Of a stretch of 64,000 nt of DNA, positions 14,813-23,900 are shown in pieces. A program made the position numbers and the translations under genes. This stretch comes from Streptomyces roseirectus (GTDB lineage: Bacteria; Actinomycetota; Actinomycetes; Streptomycetales; Streptomycetaceae). Below the pieces are notes generated by a model. That model was not told the origin of the DNA. It searched no databases and worked only from the letters and a program-made list of their open reading frames with translations. How positions within the stretch are numbered: the first letter of the stretch is position 1; every line of letters begins with the position of its first letter. The DNA lies in contig NZ_CP060828.1 of the NCBI RefSeq assembly GCF_014489635.1, positions 1,612,001-1,676,000 of the forward strand, in the 5' to 3' direction.

Positions 14813-16063
14813 TCAGAACCGGCCCGCCCCCCGGTACAGCTCCAGCTCCCCTTCCAACTCCACGGCCAGGACAGTCGCGTACGGATCCAGATCCGCCTCC
14901 TGAGGCCGGTCGATCCACAGCACGCCGACCGCGTCGTGCAGCCCGCCGACCACCCGGTGCCCGAGTTCCCGGCCCGACCCCAGCACCCGCACGCTCCGCA
15001 CCCCGGTCGCGAGTCCGCGTACGCCGATCTCGGCGCGCGGCGCGTCGAAGAGGACCAGGTACAGGGTGCGCCGGTCGGCGGAGAGGGTGCTGGGCCCGTA
15101 GTGGTGGCCGGCCGGCAGCCCGCGCACGGTCCCGTACACGGCCGCCTCGTGCTTGCGGATCCACTCCCCCAGCCCTTCGAGCCGCTCGACCTGCGGCGCG
15201 GGGATCGTGCCGTCCTCCATCGGGCCGACGTCAAGGAGGAGGTTGCCGCCCCCGCCGATCGTCTCCGTGAAGTAACGGATCAGCTGGGCGAGGGACTTGT
15301 GGTTGTGGTCGTGGTGCTGGTAGCCCCACGAGTCGTTGATCGTCAGGCACAGCTCCCACGGCCCGTCCGGCGGGACGATCGGGGCGCCCTGCTCGGGCGT
15401 CGCGTAGTCGCCCTCGCCGAGCATGCGCGCGTTGAAGACGACGTCGGGGACGTACGAGCGGATCAGCGCGGCGAGTTCGGGGATGCGCCACTGTTCCTCG
15501 CTGCGGTCCCACTCGCCGTCGAACCACATCAGGTCGGGGCGGTAGCGGGACGCCAGCTCCCTGATCTGGCCGTCCCGGTAGGCGAGGAAGCGGTCCCACG
15601 CGGCCAGGTCCTCGTCCTCGGCGGCGCACTCCGAGTAGCGGTTGTCCTCCTGCTCCGGCGGGCGGCCGGGCTTGCGGGTGGACGCGTAGTCGGGGTGGCT
15701 CCAGTCGGAGTGCGAGTAGTAGAAGCCGACCTTGAGGTCCTTCTCGCGCAGCGCCTCGGCGTACCCGGTGAGGAAGTCCCGGTCCAGGCCGAGGTGTTTG
15801 TGTTCCGTGTCCCACATCGCGACGCCGTCGTGGTGCCGGCTGGTCAGCACGGCGTACTTGGCGCCGGCGCGGGCGAAGAGGTCGGCCCAGGCGCGGGGGT
15901 CGTACTTCGAGGCGGTGAACCGGTCGAGCTGGGACAGGTATTGCTCGTAGGGGACGATGTCGTCGTAGAACGACCAGGACTCCTGGACGCCGTCCACGGC
16001 GTAGATGCCCCAGTGGATGAAGATCCCCAACTTGGCGTCGGTGAACCAGGGTTGCATGGGCAC
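14813..16063 (-). CDS. Alpha-L-fucosidase (GH29)
   Basis: A 416-residue cytoplasmic enzyme with no signal peptide. The fold and catalytic features of GH29 are clear: PWFTDAKLGIFIHWGIYAV at the N-terminus, TSRHHDGVAMWDT (near residue 85), and the nucleophile Asp in LMWFDGEWD (near residue 182). A beta-sandwich C-terminal domain follows from about residue 330. It removes terminal L-fucose from glycans. The start is GTG 16063 because GAGGAG lies 7 bases upstream; ATG 16057 is the alternative. It follows the GH38 gene across a long perfect hairpin. With importer, kinase and other glycosidases nearby, it probably degrades imported fucosylated oligosaccharides. Confidence 0.88.
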   Translation of the reverse strand: MPMQPWFTDAKLGIFIHWGIYAVDGVQESWSFYDDIVPYEQYLSQLDRFTASKYDPRAWADLFARAGAKYAVLTSRHHDGVAMWDTEHKHLGLDRDFLTGYAEALREKDLKVGFYYSHSDWSHPDYASTRKPGRPPEQEDNRYSECAAEDEDLAAWDRFLAYRDGQIRELASRYRPDLMWFDGEWDRSEEQWRIPELAALIRSYVPDVVFNARMLGEGDYATPEQGAPIVPPDGPWELCLTINDSWGYQHHDHNHKSLAQLIRYFTETIGGGGNLLLDVGPMEDGTIPAPQVERLEGLGEWIRKHEAAVYGTVRGLPAGHHYGPSTLSADRRTLYLVLFDAPRAEIGVRGLATGVRSVRVLGSGRELGHRVVGGLHDAVGVLWIDRPQEADLDPYATVLAVELEGELELYRGAGRF

Positions 16064-16102
16064 GTCTGAACTCCTCGACCGGGTTGGGGACTTCACGAGT
16101 CA

Positions 16103-16138
16103 CCGGGGGCCGGGCACCGCAGGGTGCCCGGCCCCCGG
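16103..16138 (-). terminator. Perfect 16-bp GC hairpin between GH38 and GH29
   Basis: CCGGGGGCCGGGCACC (16103-16118) and GGTGCCCGGCCCCCGG (16123-16138) pair perfectly around a 4-base loop, directly after the GH38 stop. No T-run follows. It may attenuate read-through into the fucosidase gene or stabilise the GH38 mRNA 3' end. Confidence 0.7.
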
Positions 16139-16142
16139 GGGG

Positions 16143-19100
16143 TCATGCGCGCCGCAGGCGCAGCGTCAGGATCTGGAACGGCCGCAGCTCGACCGCCACC
16201 CCGCCGTCGGACGTCAACTCGACGTCCTCCAGGGGCCGTTCGAGCAGGTCGGTGATCTGCGCGCCGGCCAGGTCCACGGACGTCCGCAGCACGCCCTGGG
16301 CGCGGCCGCCGCTGGACTCGTAGAGCCGGACGACGAGGTCGCCGGTGGAGTCGTCCGCGAGCTTGACGGCCTCGACGGTCACGCCCTCGCCGTCCACGGA
16401 GACGACCGGTTCGGCGGCGCCCGCCGACTCCGCGAGGCGCAGCGGCAGGTTGAGGGAGTAGCCCTCGGCGACCGCGTCGGCGATGCTCGCGCCGGGCAGC
16501 AGGGAGTAGGTGAAGCGGTGGCGGCCCTGGTCGGCGCCGGGGTCGGGGATGCGGGGGGCGCGGACGAGGCTGAGGCGGACGGTGGTGGTCGTGCCGCCGT
16601 CCTCGCGGACCGTGCGGGAGACGTCGTGGCCGTACGTCGAGTCGTTCAGGACGGCGACGCCGTAGCCCGGTTCGGCGAGGTGGACCCAGCGGTGGCCGGA
16701 GACCTCGAAGCGGGCCGACTCCCACGAGGTGTTGGTATGGGTGGGGCGCTGGATGTGGCCGAAGGCGATCTCGGCGGAGGAGTGCGCCGCCCGGATGTCG
16801 ATGGGGAACGCGGCCTTGAGGATCTTCTCGGCCTCGTGCCAGTCGATGTCCGTCTCGACGTCGATGCGGGAGCTGCCCGCGCGGACGGTGACCGTCTGGA
16901 CGATCGTCGAGCCCTTGCCGAAGGACCGCTCGATCCGCACGGCGCCGATCAGCGGGTCCGCCTCGACGACCGTCACCGAGTCCGCGTCCAGCAGGTCGGT
17001 GTAGCGGTTCTTGTAGTGCTTGTCGATGTCCCAGGCGTCCCAGTAGTTGGGCAGGTCGGTGTGCAGGCGCAGCAGGTTGCCCGGTTCGGCGAGGACTTCG
17101 CGGCCGGCGCCGATGTCGTACACCGACTTCAGGGTGCCGTCGGGAGCGAACTCCACCCGTACCAGGCCGTTGTCGAGGGTCAGCCCGTCCACGGTCACCG
17201 GGTGCGGGGCCGCCTCATCACCCAACGCGGCGCTGCCGTTCGCGGGGACCTCGACGTAGGCGCGGGTGCCGTCGGGGGTGCGGACGACCTCGGCGCGGTC
17301 GTAGGGGCTGGTGTTGAAGACGCGCAGGCCGCCGTGGCCGAGGGCGTCGATCGCCTCGGCGGTCAGCTCCTCCAGCTCCTCGGCGACGCGGGCGTACTCG
17401 GCCTCGGCCTCGCGGTGCACCCAGGCGATGGAGGAGCCGGGCAGGATGTCGTGGAACTGGTGGAGCAGGACCGTCTTCCACAGGCGGTCCAGTTTCTCGG
17501 CCGGGTAGGTGTAGTCCGGGGCGTGCAGGGCGGCCGTCGTCGCCCACAGCTCGGCCTCGCGCAGCTTGTGCTCGCTGCGCCGGTTGCCCTGCTTGGTGCG
17601 GGCCTGCGAGGTGTAGGTGGCGCGGTGCAGCTCCAGGTAGAGCTCGCCGACCCAGACGGGGGCGTCGGGGTACTCGGCGCGGGCCTTGGCGAAGAACTCG
17701 TCGGGGTGCTCGATCTCGACCTTGGCCGAGCCCTCCAGATCGCGAAGGCGGCGGGCGCGTTCCATGATCTCGCGGGTGGGGCCGCCGCCGCCGTCGCCCC
17801 AGCCGAACGGCGCGAGCGAGCGGTTGGCCTGGCCCTTCTCGCGGTACTGGCGGACCGCGCGGGACATCTCCTCGCCGCTGAAGCGGGCGTTGTAGGTGTC
17901 GACGGGCGGGAAGTGGGTGAAGATGCGGGTGCCGTCGATGCCCTCCCACCAGAAGGTGTGGTGGGGGAAGGTGTTGGTCTGGTTCCAGGAGATCTTCTGG
18001 GTGAGGAACCACTCGTTGCCGGCGAGCTTGGCGAGCTGCGGGTAGGCGGCGGTGTAGCCGAAGGAGTCGGGGAGCCAGACGCCCTTGGTCTCGATGCCGA
18101 AGTGCTCGATGAAGAACCGCTTGCCGTGGATGAGCTGGCGGGCGACGGCCTCGCCGCCGGGCAGGTTGCCGTCCGCCTCGACCCACATGCCGCCGACGGG
18201 CGCCCACTGGCCCTTCTTCACGGACTCCTGGATGCGGGCCCACACCTTGGGGTAGTTGTCGCGCACCCACTCGTACTGCTGGGCCTGCGAGCAGGCGAAG
18301 ACGAACTCCTCGTACTCGTCGGCCAGCGAGGTGACGTTGGAGAAGGTGCGGGACGTCTTGCGCTTCGTCTCGCGGATCGGCCACAGCCACGCGGAGTCGA
18401 TGTGGGCGTGGCCGACGCCGGAGATGACGTGCGCGGAGGCGTTGGCGGGCTTGGCCAGCACCGGCTTCAGCACCGCGCGCACGGCGGCCGCCGACCCGGC
18501 GACGTCGTCCAGGTCGAGGGCGTCCATCGCGCGGTCGAGGGCGTGCATGATCTCGTGGCGGCGCGGGTCGTGCTCGCCGAGTTCGGCCATCAGCTCGCGC
18601 AGGACCTGGACGTCGAGGTCGAGGTGGAAGACCTCCTCGTCGAGGACGGCGAGGTGGGCGTGGCGGAAGGTGTAGAGGGGCTTGTCGCCGGCGGTGAGGA
18701 TGTCGCCCATGGGCGTGATCTTCGAGAAGTTCTCGGCGAGGATGTCCGGGTTGGAGGCGGCCTCGACGAGGTAGTCGATCTCCTCGCCACCGACGGCGGG
18801 GTTCGCGACCGGCACGTACTGGTTGAGCGGGTTGACGGCCTTCAGCGGGGTGCCGTCCACGGTGTGGACCAGGGCCTCGGCCTGGTTGCCGGGCCAGTCG
18901 CCGACGAAGCCGAGGTCGATGACCGACTCGACGCGCCGGCCCGCCCACTCGGCGGGGACGGTGCCACGCATCCGGAACCAGGTCGTGCCCCACGGCGGGC
19001 CCCACGGGGTGTCCATCTCGAACGGCGTGTAGGTCGCGGCTGCGGCTTCCTCGAAGGAGACCGGCTCGCCGGGGGCCTGCCAGGCCTCCACCGCGAAGGG

Positions 19101-19187
19101 GACGGTCGCCGCGTAGATCGCGGACTTGATGCGCTGGGTGTGAAGGCGCTCGACGCGCTCCTCGATCCGCTGGCGTTCGTCGTGCAT
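16143..19187 (-). CDS. Alpha-mannosidase (GH38)
   Basis: A 1014-residue cytoplasmic enzyme starting at ATG 19187 with GGAGA upstream. Regions: N-terminal beta domain (~1-250), the (beta/alpha)7 catalytic domain with zinc-binding GHAHIDSAWLWP (near residue 265), the nucleophile Asp in WLPDSFGY (residue 374) and LHQFHDILPGSSI (near residue 575), then a long beta-sandwich C-terminal part. It hydrolyses alpha-mannosides such as free or N-glycan-derived mannose oligosaccharides. It is downstream of the DeoR-GH4 pair, but a perfect LacI-type palindrome lies 35 bases upstream of its start, so it probably has its own regulated promoter. Confidence 0.92.
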   Translation of the reverse strand: MHDERQRIEERVERLHTQRIKSAIYAATVPFAVEAWQAPGEPVSFEEAAAATYTPFEMDTPWGPPWGTTWFRMRGTVPAEWAGRRVESVIDLGFVGDWPGNQAEALVHTVDGTPLKAVNPLNQYVPVANPAVGGEEIDYLVEAASNPDILAENFSKITPMGDILTAGDKPLYTFRHAHLAVLDEEVFHLDLDVQVLRELMAELGEHDPRRHEIMHALDRAMDALDLDDVAGSAAAVRAVLKPVLAKPANASAHVISGVGHAHIDSAWLWPIRETKRKTSRTFSNVTSLADEYEEFVFACSQAQQYEWVRDNYPKVWARIQESVKKGQWAPVGGMWVEADGNLPGGEAVARQLIHGKRFFIEHFGIETKGVWLPDSFGYTAAYPQLAKLAGNEWFLTQKISWNQTNTFPHHTFWWEGIDGTRIFTHFPPVDTYNARFSGEEMSRAVRQYREKGQANRSLAPFGWGDGGGGPTREIMERARRLRDLEGSAKVEIEHPDEFFAKARAEYPDAPVWVGELYLELHRATYTSQARTKQGNRRSEHKLREAELWATTAALHAPDYTYPAEKLDRLWKTVLLHQFHDILPGSSIAWVHREAEAEYARVAEELEELTAEAIDALGHGGLRVFNTSPYDRAEVVRTPDGTRAYVEVPANGSAALGDEAAPHPVTVDGLTLDNGLVRVEFAPDGTLKSVYDIGAGREVLAEPGNLLRLHTDLPNYWDAWDIDKHYKNRYTDLLDADSVTVVEADPLIGAVRIERSFGKGSTIVQTVTVRAGSSRIDVETDIDWHEAEKILKAAFPIDIRAAHSSAEIAFGHIQRPTHTNTSWESARFEVSGHRWVHLAEPGYGVAVLNDSTYGHDVSRTVREDGGTTTTVRLSLVRAPRIPDPGADQGRHRFTYSLLPGASIADAVAEGYSLNLPLRLAESAGAAEPVVSVDGEGVTVEAVKLADDSTGDLVVRLYESSGGRAQGVLRTSVDLAGAQITDLLERPLEDVELTSDGGVAVELRPFQILTLRLRRA

Positions 19188-19221
19188 GAGAGGTCTCCAG
19201 AGAAGGATGCCGGACAAACCG

Positions 19222-19237
19222 CAGAAAGCGCTTTCTG
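19222..19237. promoter_or_regulatory. LacI-family operator upstream of the alpha-mannosidase gene
   Basis: CAGAAAGCGCTTTCTG is a perfect 16-bp palindrome with the central GCGC and AAA/TTT flanks typical of LacI/GalR-family operators. It lies between the GH4 stop (19257) and the GH38 start (19187). No LacI gene is in this window, so the regulator acts in trans. Confidence 0.8.
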
Positions 19238-19256
19238 GACGCTTCCCGCCGGGAGC

Positions 19257-20594
19257 TTACTTGAGGTAGCCGAGACCGGGATGGACGGCGGTGTAGCCCT
19301 CCACCAGCCGCCGCGCGACGTTGACCGAGTCCACCAGCGGATGCAGCGCGAACGCCTTCACCGCCGTCGTGCGCGAACCGGACTCGGCGGCGGCCAGCAC
19401 CTCGCGCTCGACCGCCTTGACGGCGCTGACCAGGCCGACGGCGTGGCCGGGCAGCGGGGCGACCGCGACGGGGTGGGCGCCGTTGGCGTCGACCAGGCAG
19501 GGCACCTCGATCACCGCGTCCGTGTCGAGCACGGAGAGGGTGTGGCGGTTGCGGACGTTGAGGATGAGGGTCGTGCGCTCGTCGCGGGCGATGGCCCGCA
19601 TCAGAGCGAGGGCGACCTTCTCGTAGCCGCCGGAGAGGTCGTCCTCGTCGCGCTCGCCGGCGCCGGCCGTCTCGCGGTTCTCGGCCATGTAGGTGGCCTC
19701 GCGCTCGGCGCGGGTGCGGTTCCAGGCGTCCAGGGCGTGGGCGCCGGGGGCGGCGACCTCGTCGTAGAACCGGGCCTGCTGGTCGCGCAGGAAGGCGCCG
19801 CGGGTCTTCTCGGCCTCCTGGTAGGAGCGGACGGCCTCGCGGTTGAAGTAGTAGTAGTGCAGGTACTCGTTGGGGATCGCGCCCAGCGACTTCAGCCAGT
19901 CGGTGCCGAAGAGCTTGCCCTCCTCGAAGGAGCCGAGCAGGTCGGGGTCGGCGAGCAGGCGGGGCAGCTCGTCGCGGCCGGCGATCTTCAAACCCCGTAC
20001 CCAGCCGAGGTGGTTGAGGCCGACGTAGTCGATGTAGGCGTCGTTCGGGTTGGCGCCCAGGACGCGGGCGATGCGGCGGCCGAGGCCGACCGGGGAGTCA
20101 CAGATGCCGATGACGCGGTCGCCGAGGTGGCGGGACATGGCCTCGGTGACCAGCCCCGCCGGGTTGGTGAAGTTGATGACCCAGGCGTCCGGCGCGAGCC
20201 GGGCCACGCGCCGCGCGATGTCGACGGCGACGGGGACCGTGCGCAGCCCGTAGGCGATGCCGCCCGCGCCGACCGTCTCCTGCCCCAGGACGCCCTGGTC
20301 GAGGGCGACCTTCTCGTCGTTGGCCCGCCCTTCGAGGCCGCCGACGCGGATCGCGGAGAAGACGAAGTCGGCGCCGGTCAGGGCGTCGTCGAGGTTCGTG
20401 GTGGCGGTCACTGACGGCGCGTCCGGCACGGTGGACGCCTGCTCGGTGAGAACACGGGTGACCGCTTTCAGCCGCCCCTCGTCCAGGTCGTGCAGGACGA
20501 CCTCGGTCACCCGGCCCTCGCCGCGGTCGCCGAGGAGCGCCCCGTACACGAGCGGCACCCGGAACCCGCCGCCGCCCAGAATCGTCAGCTTCAC
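19257..20594 (-). CDS. Family 4 glycosidase (6-phospho-beta-glucosidase-like)
   Basis: A 445-residue GH4 enzyme. This family cleaves glycosides by an NAD- and Mn-dependent redox mechanism. Visible features are an N-terminal Rossmann NAD site (LTILGGGGFRVP), FSAIRVGG, the metal-site regions NFTNPAGLVTEA and GICDSPVG (near residue 165), and GLNHLGWVRGL. The start is GTG 20594, overlapping the DeoR stop by 4 bp, so the two are translated together. No PTS component lies in the window. The classical 6-phospho substrate is therefore uncertain, and the adjacent PfkB kinase could supply a phosphorylated sugar. Confidence 0.87.
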   Translation of the reverse strand: MKLTILGGGGFRVPLVYGALLGDRGEGRVTEVVLHDLDEGRLKAVTRVLTEQASTVPDAPSVTATTNLDDALTGADFVFSAIRVGGLEGRANDEKVALDQGVLGQETVGAGGIAYGLRTVPVAVDIARRVARLAPDAWVINFTNPAGLVTEAMSRHLGDRVIGICDSPVGLGRRIARVLGANPNDAYIDYVGLNHLGWVRGLKIAGRDELPRLLADPDLLGSFEEGKLFGTDWLKSLGAIPNEYLHYYYFNREAVRSYQEAEKTRGAFLRDQQARFYDEVAAPGAHALDAWNRTRAEREATYMAENRETAGAGERDEDDLSGGYEKVALALMRAIARDERTTLILNVRNRHTLSVLDTDAVIEVPCLVDANGAHPVAVAPLPGHAVGLVSAVKAVEREVLAAAESGSRTTAVKAFALHPLVDSVNVARRLVEGYTAVHPGLGYLK

Positions 20595-21376
20595 GCTTCT
20601 ACCTTTCCTGCCACGACGACCTCGGCGCCCGCCTCCGTGAGGGAGGAGCGGGTGACGGGGTCGACCGGGGCGTTGGTCACCACCACGTCCAGGTCCTCGG
20701 GACCACAGACCTTCGCCATGCCCGTGCCGGGGAACTTGGCCCGGTCGGCGAGCAGGACGACCTTGTCGCTCGCCTTGATCATCGCGCGTTTGACCGGCAC
20801 CTCGACGACGGTCGTGTCCATCACCTGCCCGCCGGGGCGCACTCCGCTCGTGCCGAGGAAGAGCCAGTCGGCGTGGAGCTGGCGCAGGTTGTCCTCGGTG
20901 AGGAAGCCGACCAGGGAGCGGTAGTCGCGGCGGACCACGCCGCCGAGCAGGACCAGCTCGATGCCCTCGTCGTCGGCCAGTTCCTCGTAGACGACGAGGT
21001 TGCTGGTGATGACGGTGAGGCGGCGGCCGTGCAGCTGCCGGGCGAGGCGGTAGGCGGTGGTGCCGATGTCGAGCAGCACGGACTGGCCGTTGCCGATCAT
21101 CGCCGCCGCGCGCGCGGCTATCGCGTCCTTCTCGGCGACGCGGACCTCGGCGACCTCGGCAAAGGGCTGGTCGCCCTCCTCGGCGACCGCGCCGCCGTGG
21201 ACGCGGGTCAGCAGGCCGTCCTCCTCCAGCTTGACCAGGTCGCGCCGGATGGTGGCGGGGCTCACACCGAGCTGCTCGGAGAGGTCGGTGACGGCCGCCG
21301 GGCCGCCGGAGCGCAGGGCCCTCAGGATCAGTTGGTGTCGTCGTTCTGCCAGCACGACACGAACAGTACTCGTCAT
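20591..21376 (-). CDS. DeoR/GlpR-family sugar regulator
   Basis: A 261-residue repressor-type protein. The N-terminal HTH has the DeoR signature: RRHQLILRALRSGGPAAV, then LSEQLGVSPATIRRDLVKLE. The C-terminal sugar-phosphate sensor domain (~75-235) is recognisable from SVLLDIGTTAYRLARQL, TSNLVVYEEL and LADRAKF. The start is ATG 21376. It is co-transcribed with GH4 and divergent from the PfkB-transporter operon, so it most likely controls both directions in response to a phosphorylated sugar. Possible half-sites TGCTCA/TGCTCG lie in the shared promoter. Confidence 0.9.
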   Translation of the reverse strand: MTSTVRVVLAERRHQLILRALRSGGPAAVTDLSEQLGVSPATIRRDLVKLEEDGLLTRVHGGAVAEEGDQPFAEVAEVRVAEKDAIAARAAAMIGNGQSVLLDIGTTAYRLARQLHGRRLTVITSNLVVYEELADDEGIELVLLGGVVRRDYRSLVGFLTEDNLRQLHADWLFLGTSGVRPGGQVMDTTVVEVPVKRAMIKASDKVVLLADRAKFPGTGMAKVCGPEDLDVVVTNAPVDPVTRSSLTEAGAEVVVAGKVEA

Positions 21377-21391
21377 CTTCAATCAAATCCA

Positions 21392-21440
21392 TGCTCATTT
21401 CTGCTCGACTATTGACCACGTCTGTAAGAGAGCGCACGAT
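21392..21440. promoter_or_regulatory. Divergent promoter with tandem half-sites
   Basis: TGCTCA (21392) and TGCTCG (21402) are direct repeats exactly 10 bp apart, one helical turn, just upstream of the DeoR start; DeoR-family proteins often bind tandem repeats. TTGACC (21412-21417) with CACGAT (21435-21440) at a 17-base spacer is a candidate promoter for the kinase operon. Confidence 0.4.
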
Positions 21441-21497
21441 TCCGTGCACCGAATGTGAACAGTTCTGACGAACGTTCCGACGAGAGGCGCCACCCCC

Positions 21498-22541
21498 GTG
21501 GACGACACCCCCGAGACTCCCGCGGCCGACGACCGTCCCGACGTGCTGCTGACCGGGCTGCTCTTCTACGACCTCGTCCTCACCGGCCTGGGCAAGCCCC
21601 CCACGCCCGGCGAGGAGGTCTGGACGGCCGGCATGGGCTGCGGCCCCGGCGGCATCGCGAACCTCGCGGTCGCGGCTGCCCGCTTCGGCCTGCGCACCTC
21701 GCTCGCGACGGTCTTCGGCGACGACTACTACGGCGCGTACTGCCGGGAGGTCATCGCCGGCCAGGAGGGCGTCGACCTCACGCTCTCCCGCGTCGCCGAG
21801 AACTGGCCGACCCCGGTGACGGTGGCCCTCGCGCACGGTGACGACCGGGCCCTGGTCACCCACGGCCAGGAACCCCCGTACACGCAGGACGAGCTGATGG
21901 CAGCCCCGCCCGCCGCGCGCACCGCGCTGGTCCATCTGGAGGCGGAGCCCCGCGAGTGGATCGCGAAGGCCGCCGCGAGCGGCACGCGGGTGTACGCGGA
22001 CGTCGGCTGGGACCCCACCCAGCGGTGGTCGAGCGACCTGCTCGACCAGCTCGCGCTGTGCCACGCGTTCCTGCCGAACGAGGCCGAGGCGATGGCGTAC
22101 ACCCGCACCGACGACGCGGTGGCGGCGCTCGGCACGCTGACCGAGCTGGTGCCGGTGGCGGTCGTCACGCGCGGCGGCGCCGGGGCGGTGGCGGTGGACC
22201 AGGAGACCGGCGAGTACGCCGAGGTCCCGGCCCTCCCGGTGGACGTCCTCGACGCGACGGGCGCGGGCGACGTGTTCGGCGCGAGCTTCGTCGCGGCCTC
22301 GCTCGGCGGGTGGCCGCTGGAGGAACGGCTCAGGTTCGCCGTCCTCGCGGCCGGGCTGTCCGTCCGCCACCACGGCGGCGGGCTCGCGGCGCCGGGCTGG
22401 TACGGCGTGGACCGGTGGTGGCGGTCGGTGACCGACCCCGAACTGCGGCGCGCGTACGGGTTCCTGACGGACCGTCTGCCCGCCGACCCGGGACGGCCGG
22501 TGCGGTACGCGCCGGTGACACCTCCGGCGCACCGCCCCTGA
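21498..22541 (+). CDS. PfkB-family carbohydrate kinase
   Basis: A 347-residue ribokinase-type sugar kinase starting at GTG 21498 behind GAGAGGCG. Features are the N-terminal GPGGIANLAVAAARFG sugar-binding signature (near residue 50), a central ATP fold and the catalytic PfkB signature DATGAGDVFGAS (residues ~252-263; base Asp 258). It should phosphorylate an imported monosaccharide or derivative. As first gene of the plus-strand transporter operon, its product is a natural inducer for the divergent DeoR regulator. The exact sugar cannot be read from sequence. Confidence 0.87.
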   Translation: MDDTPETPAADDRPDVLLTGLLFYDLVLTGLGKPPTPGEEVWTAGMGCGPGGIANLAVAAARFGLRTSLATVFGDDYYGAYCREVIAGQEGVDLTLSRVAENWPTPVTVALAHGDDRALVTHGQEPPYTQDELMAAPPAARTALVHLEAEPREWIAKAAASGTRVYADVGWDPTQRWSSDLLDQLALCHAFLPNEAEAMAYTRTDDAVAALGTLTELVPVAVVTRGGAGAVAVDQETGEYAEVPALPVDVLDATGAGDVFGASFVAASLGGWPLEERLRFAVLAAGLSVRHHGGGLAAPGWYGVDRWWRSVTDPELRRAYGFLTDRLPADPGRPVRYAPVTPPAHRP

Positions 22542-22604
22542 GAGAACACCGACTCCCCTTGCGAACACCCCACTTGAGACACCCCTGAACAGATCCGAAA
22601 GGCG

Positions 22605-23900
22605 GTGGGAGCGTTGCTGCTCTCACGAAGAGGTCTGCTGCGCGCGGGCCTGGCGACCGGTGCCGCCGGTGCGCTCGGCGGCCTGGCGTCCGGCTGCGCG
22701 GTACCGGCGGGCTCGACCGGCGACAACATGGTCCTGTGGTACTGGAACGGCGGTCTGAGCGACACCGTCGTGAAGAACGCCAAGAAGCGCTTCGGGTCCT
22801 CGGTCGACCTGAAGGCGATCCAGATCGGCGGCTACTACCGCTCGAAGCTGATCACCACGATGGCCGGCCGCGCCCACATCCCCGACATCGCGGGCCTCAA
22901 GGGCGAGGACATGGCGTCCTACCTGCCGAACGCGGACCAGTTCGTGGACCTGCGCACGCTCGGCGCCGACCAGCTGAGGAGCCAGTACCTGTCGTGGAAG
23001 TGGGACCAGGGCGTCGCCGACGACGGGACGATGGTCGGTTTCCCCATCGACTGCGGTCCGGTCGCGCACTACTACCAGCCGGCCGTGTTCGCGAAGGCGG
23101 GCCTGCCCTCGGAGCCTGCGGACGTGTCACGGGAGATCGCGACGTGGGAGCAGTTCTTCGCGGCCGGTGAGCAGCTGAAGAAGCGGCTGCCGGGCACCTA
23201 TCTGCTGACCGACATCACCAGCGTCTTCACGATGTCGATGAACCAGGGCACCAAGCAGTACGTCGACAAGGACCGCCACTTCATCGGCGACGGGGACCAC
23301 GTCCGCACGGCGTGGGCGCGGGCCGTCGAGGCGAAGAAGCGCGGGATCGTCTCCAGCATCGTCAGCGGCACCCCGGACGCCCTGTCGGCGCAGGAGGACG
23401 GCAAGCTCCCGTCGAACCTGAACGCCTCCTGGGCGACGAGCGACCTGAAGCAGGGCGTGCCGAAGACCGCCGGGAAGTGGCGGGTGGCCGACTGTCCGGG
23501 CGGGCCCTCCAACATCGGCGGCTCGTTCCTGGCGATCACCAAGGAGTGCCGGGAGCCGGAGAAGGCGTTCGAGATCATCACCTGGCTGCTGAACGCCGAC
23601 AACCAGGCGCAGGGGTTCGTGGACGCGGGGCTGTTCCCCTCGACGCCGGCCTCGTACGCGATGAAGAAGCTGACCGAGCCCGACCCGTTCTTCGGCGGGC
23701 AGGTGACCATGGACGTCTTCGGGCCGGCCGCGCGGAAGATCCCGGTCGCCTACAACAGCCCGTTCGACATCGCGCTGGGCCAGCCCCTGAAGGACGAGAT
23801 CAAGAACGTCGGCGTCCTCGGCAAGAACCCCGAGCAGGCATGGAAGGACGCCATGAGCAAGTGCCGTCGCATCGCGAAGCACCTGGGGGTGAGCTACTGA
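22605..23900 (+). CDS. Sugar ABC transporter substrate-binding lipoprotein
   Basis: A ~431-residue family 1 solute-binding protein. The N-terminus carries a twin-arginine motif (SRRGLL) followed by a hydrophobic stretch and a lipobox LASGC, so it is probably a Tat-exported lipoprotein anchored outside the membrane. The mature part shows VLWYWNGGLSDT and repeated aromatic residues typical of oligosaccharide binders. GTG 22605 is used here, but TTG 22614 has better spacing to GAAAGGCGG. The stop overlaps the next permease start (TGATG). Together with the two permeases it imports an oligosaccharide. Confidence 0.88.
   Translation: MGALLLSRRGLLRAGLATGAAGALGGLASGCAVPAGSTGDNMVLWYWNGGLSDTVVKNAKKRFGSSVDLKAIQIGGYYRSKLITTMAGRAHIPDIAGLKGEDMASYLPNADQFVDLRTLGADQLRSQYLSWKWDQGVADDGTMVGFPIDCGPVAHYYQPAVFAKAGLPSEPADVSREIATWEQFFAAGEQLKKRLPGTYLLTDITSVFTMSMNQGTKQYVDKDRHFIGDGDHVRTAWARAVEAKKRGIVSSIVSGTPDALSAQEDGKLPSNLNASWATSDLKQGVPKTAGKWRVADCPGGPSNIGGSFLAITKECREPEKAFEIITWLLNADNQAQGFVDAGLFPSTPASYAMKKLTEPDPFFGGQVTMDVFGPAARKIPVAYNSPFDIALGQPLKDEIKNVGVLGKNPEQAWKDAMSKCRRIAKHLGVSY

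Noticed and set aside
16005..20414. Very long plus-strand open frame (about 1470 codons) through the GH38/GH4 region
   Set aside because: It is antisense to two genes with intact catalytic motifs and its product is low-complexity Gly/Val/Asp, the usual mirror of high-GC codon bias.
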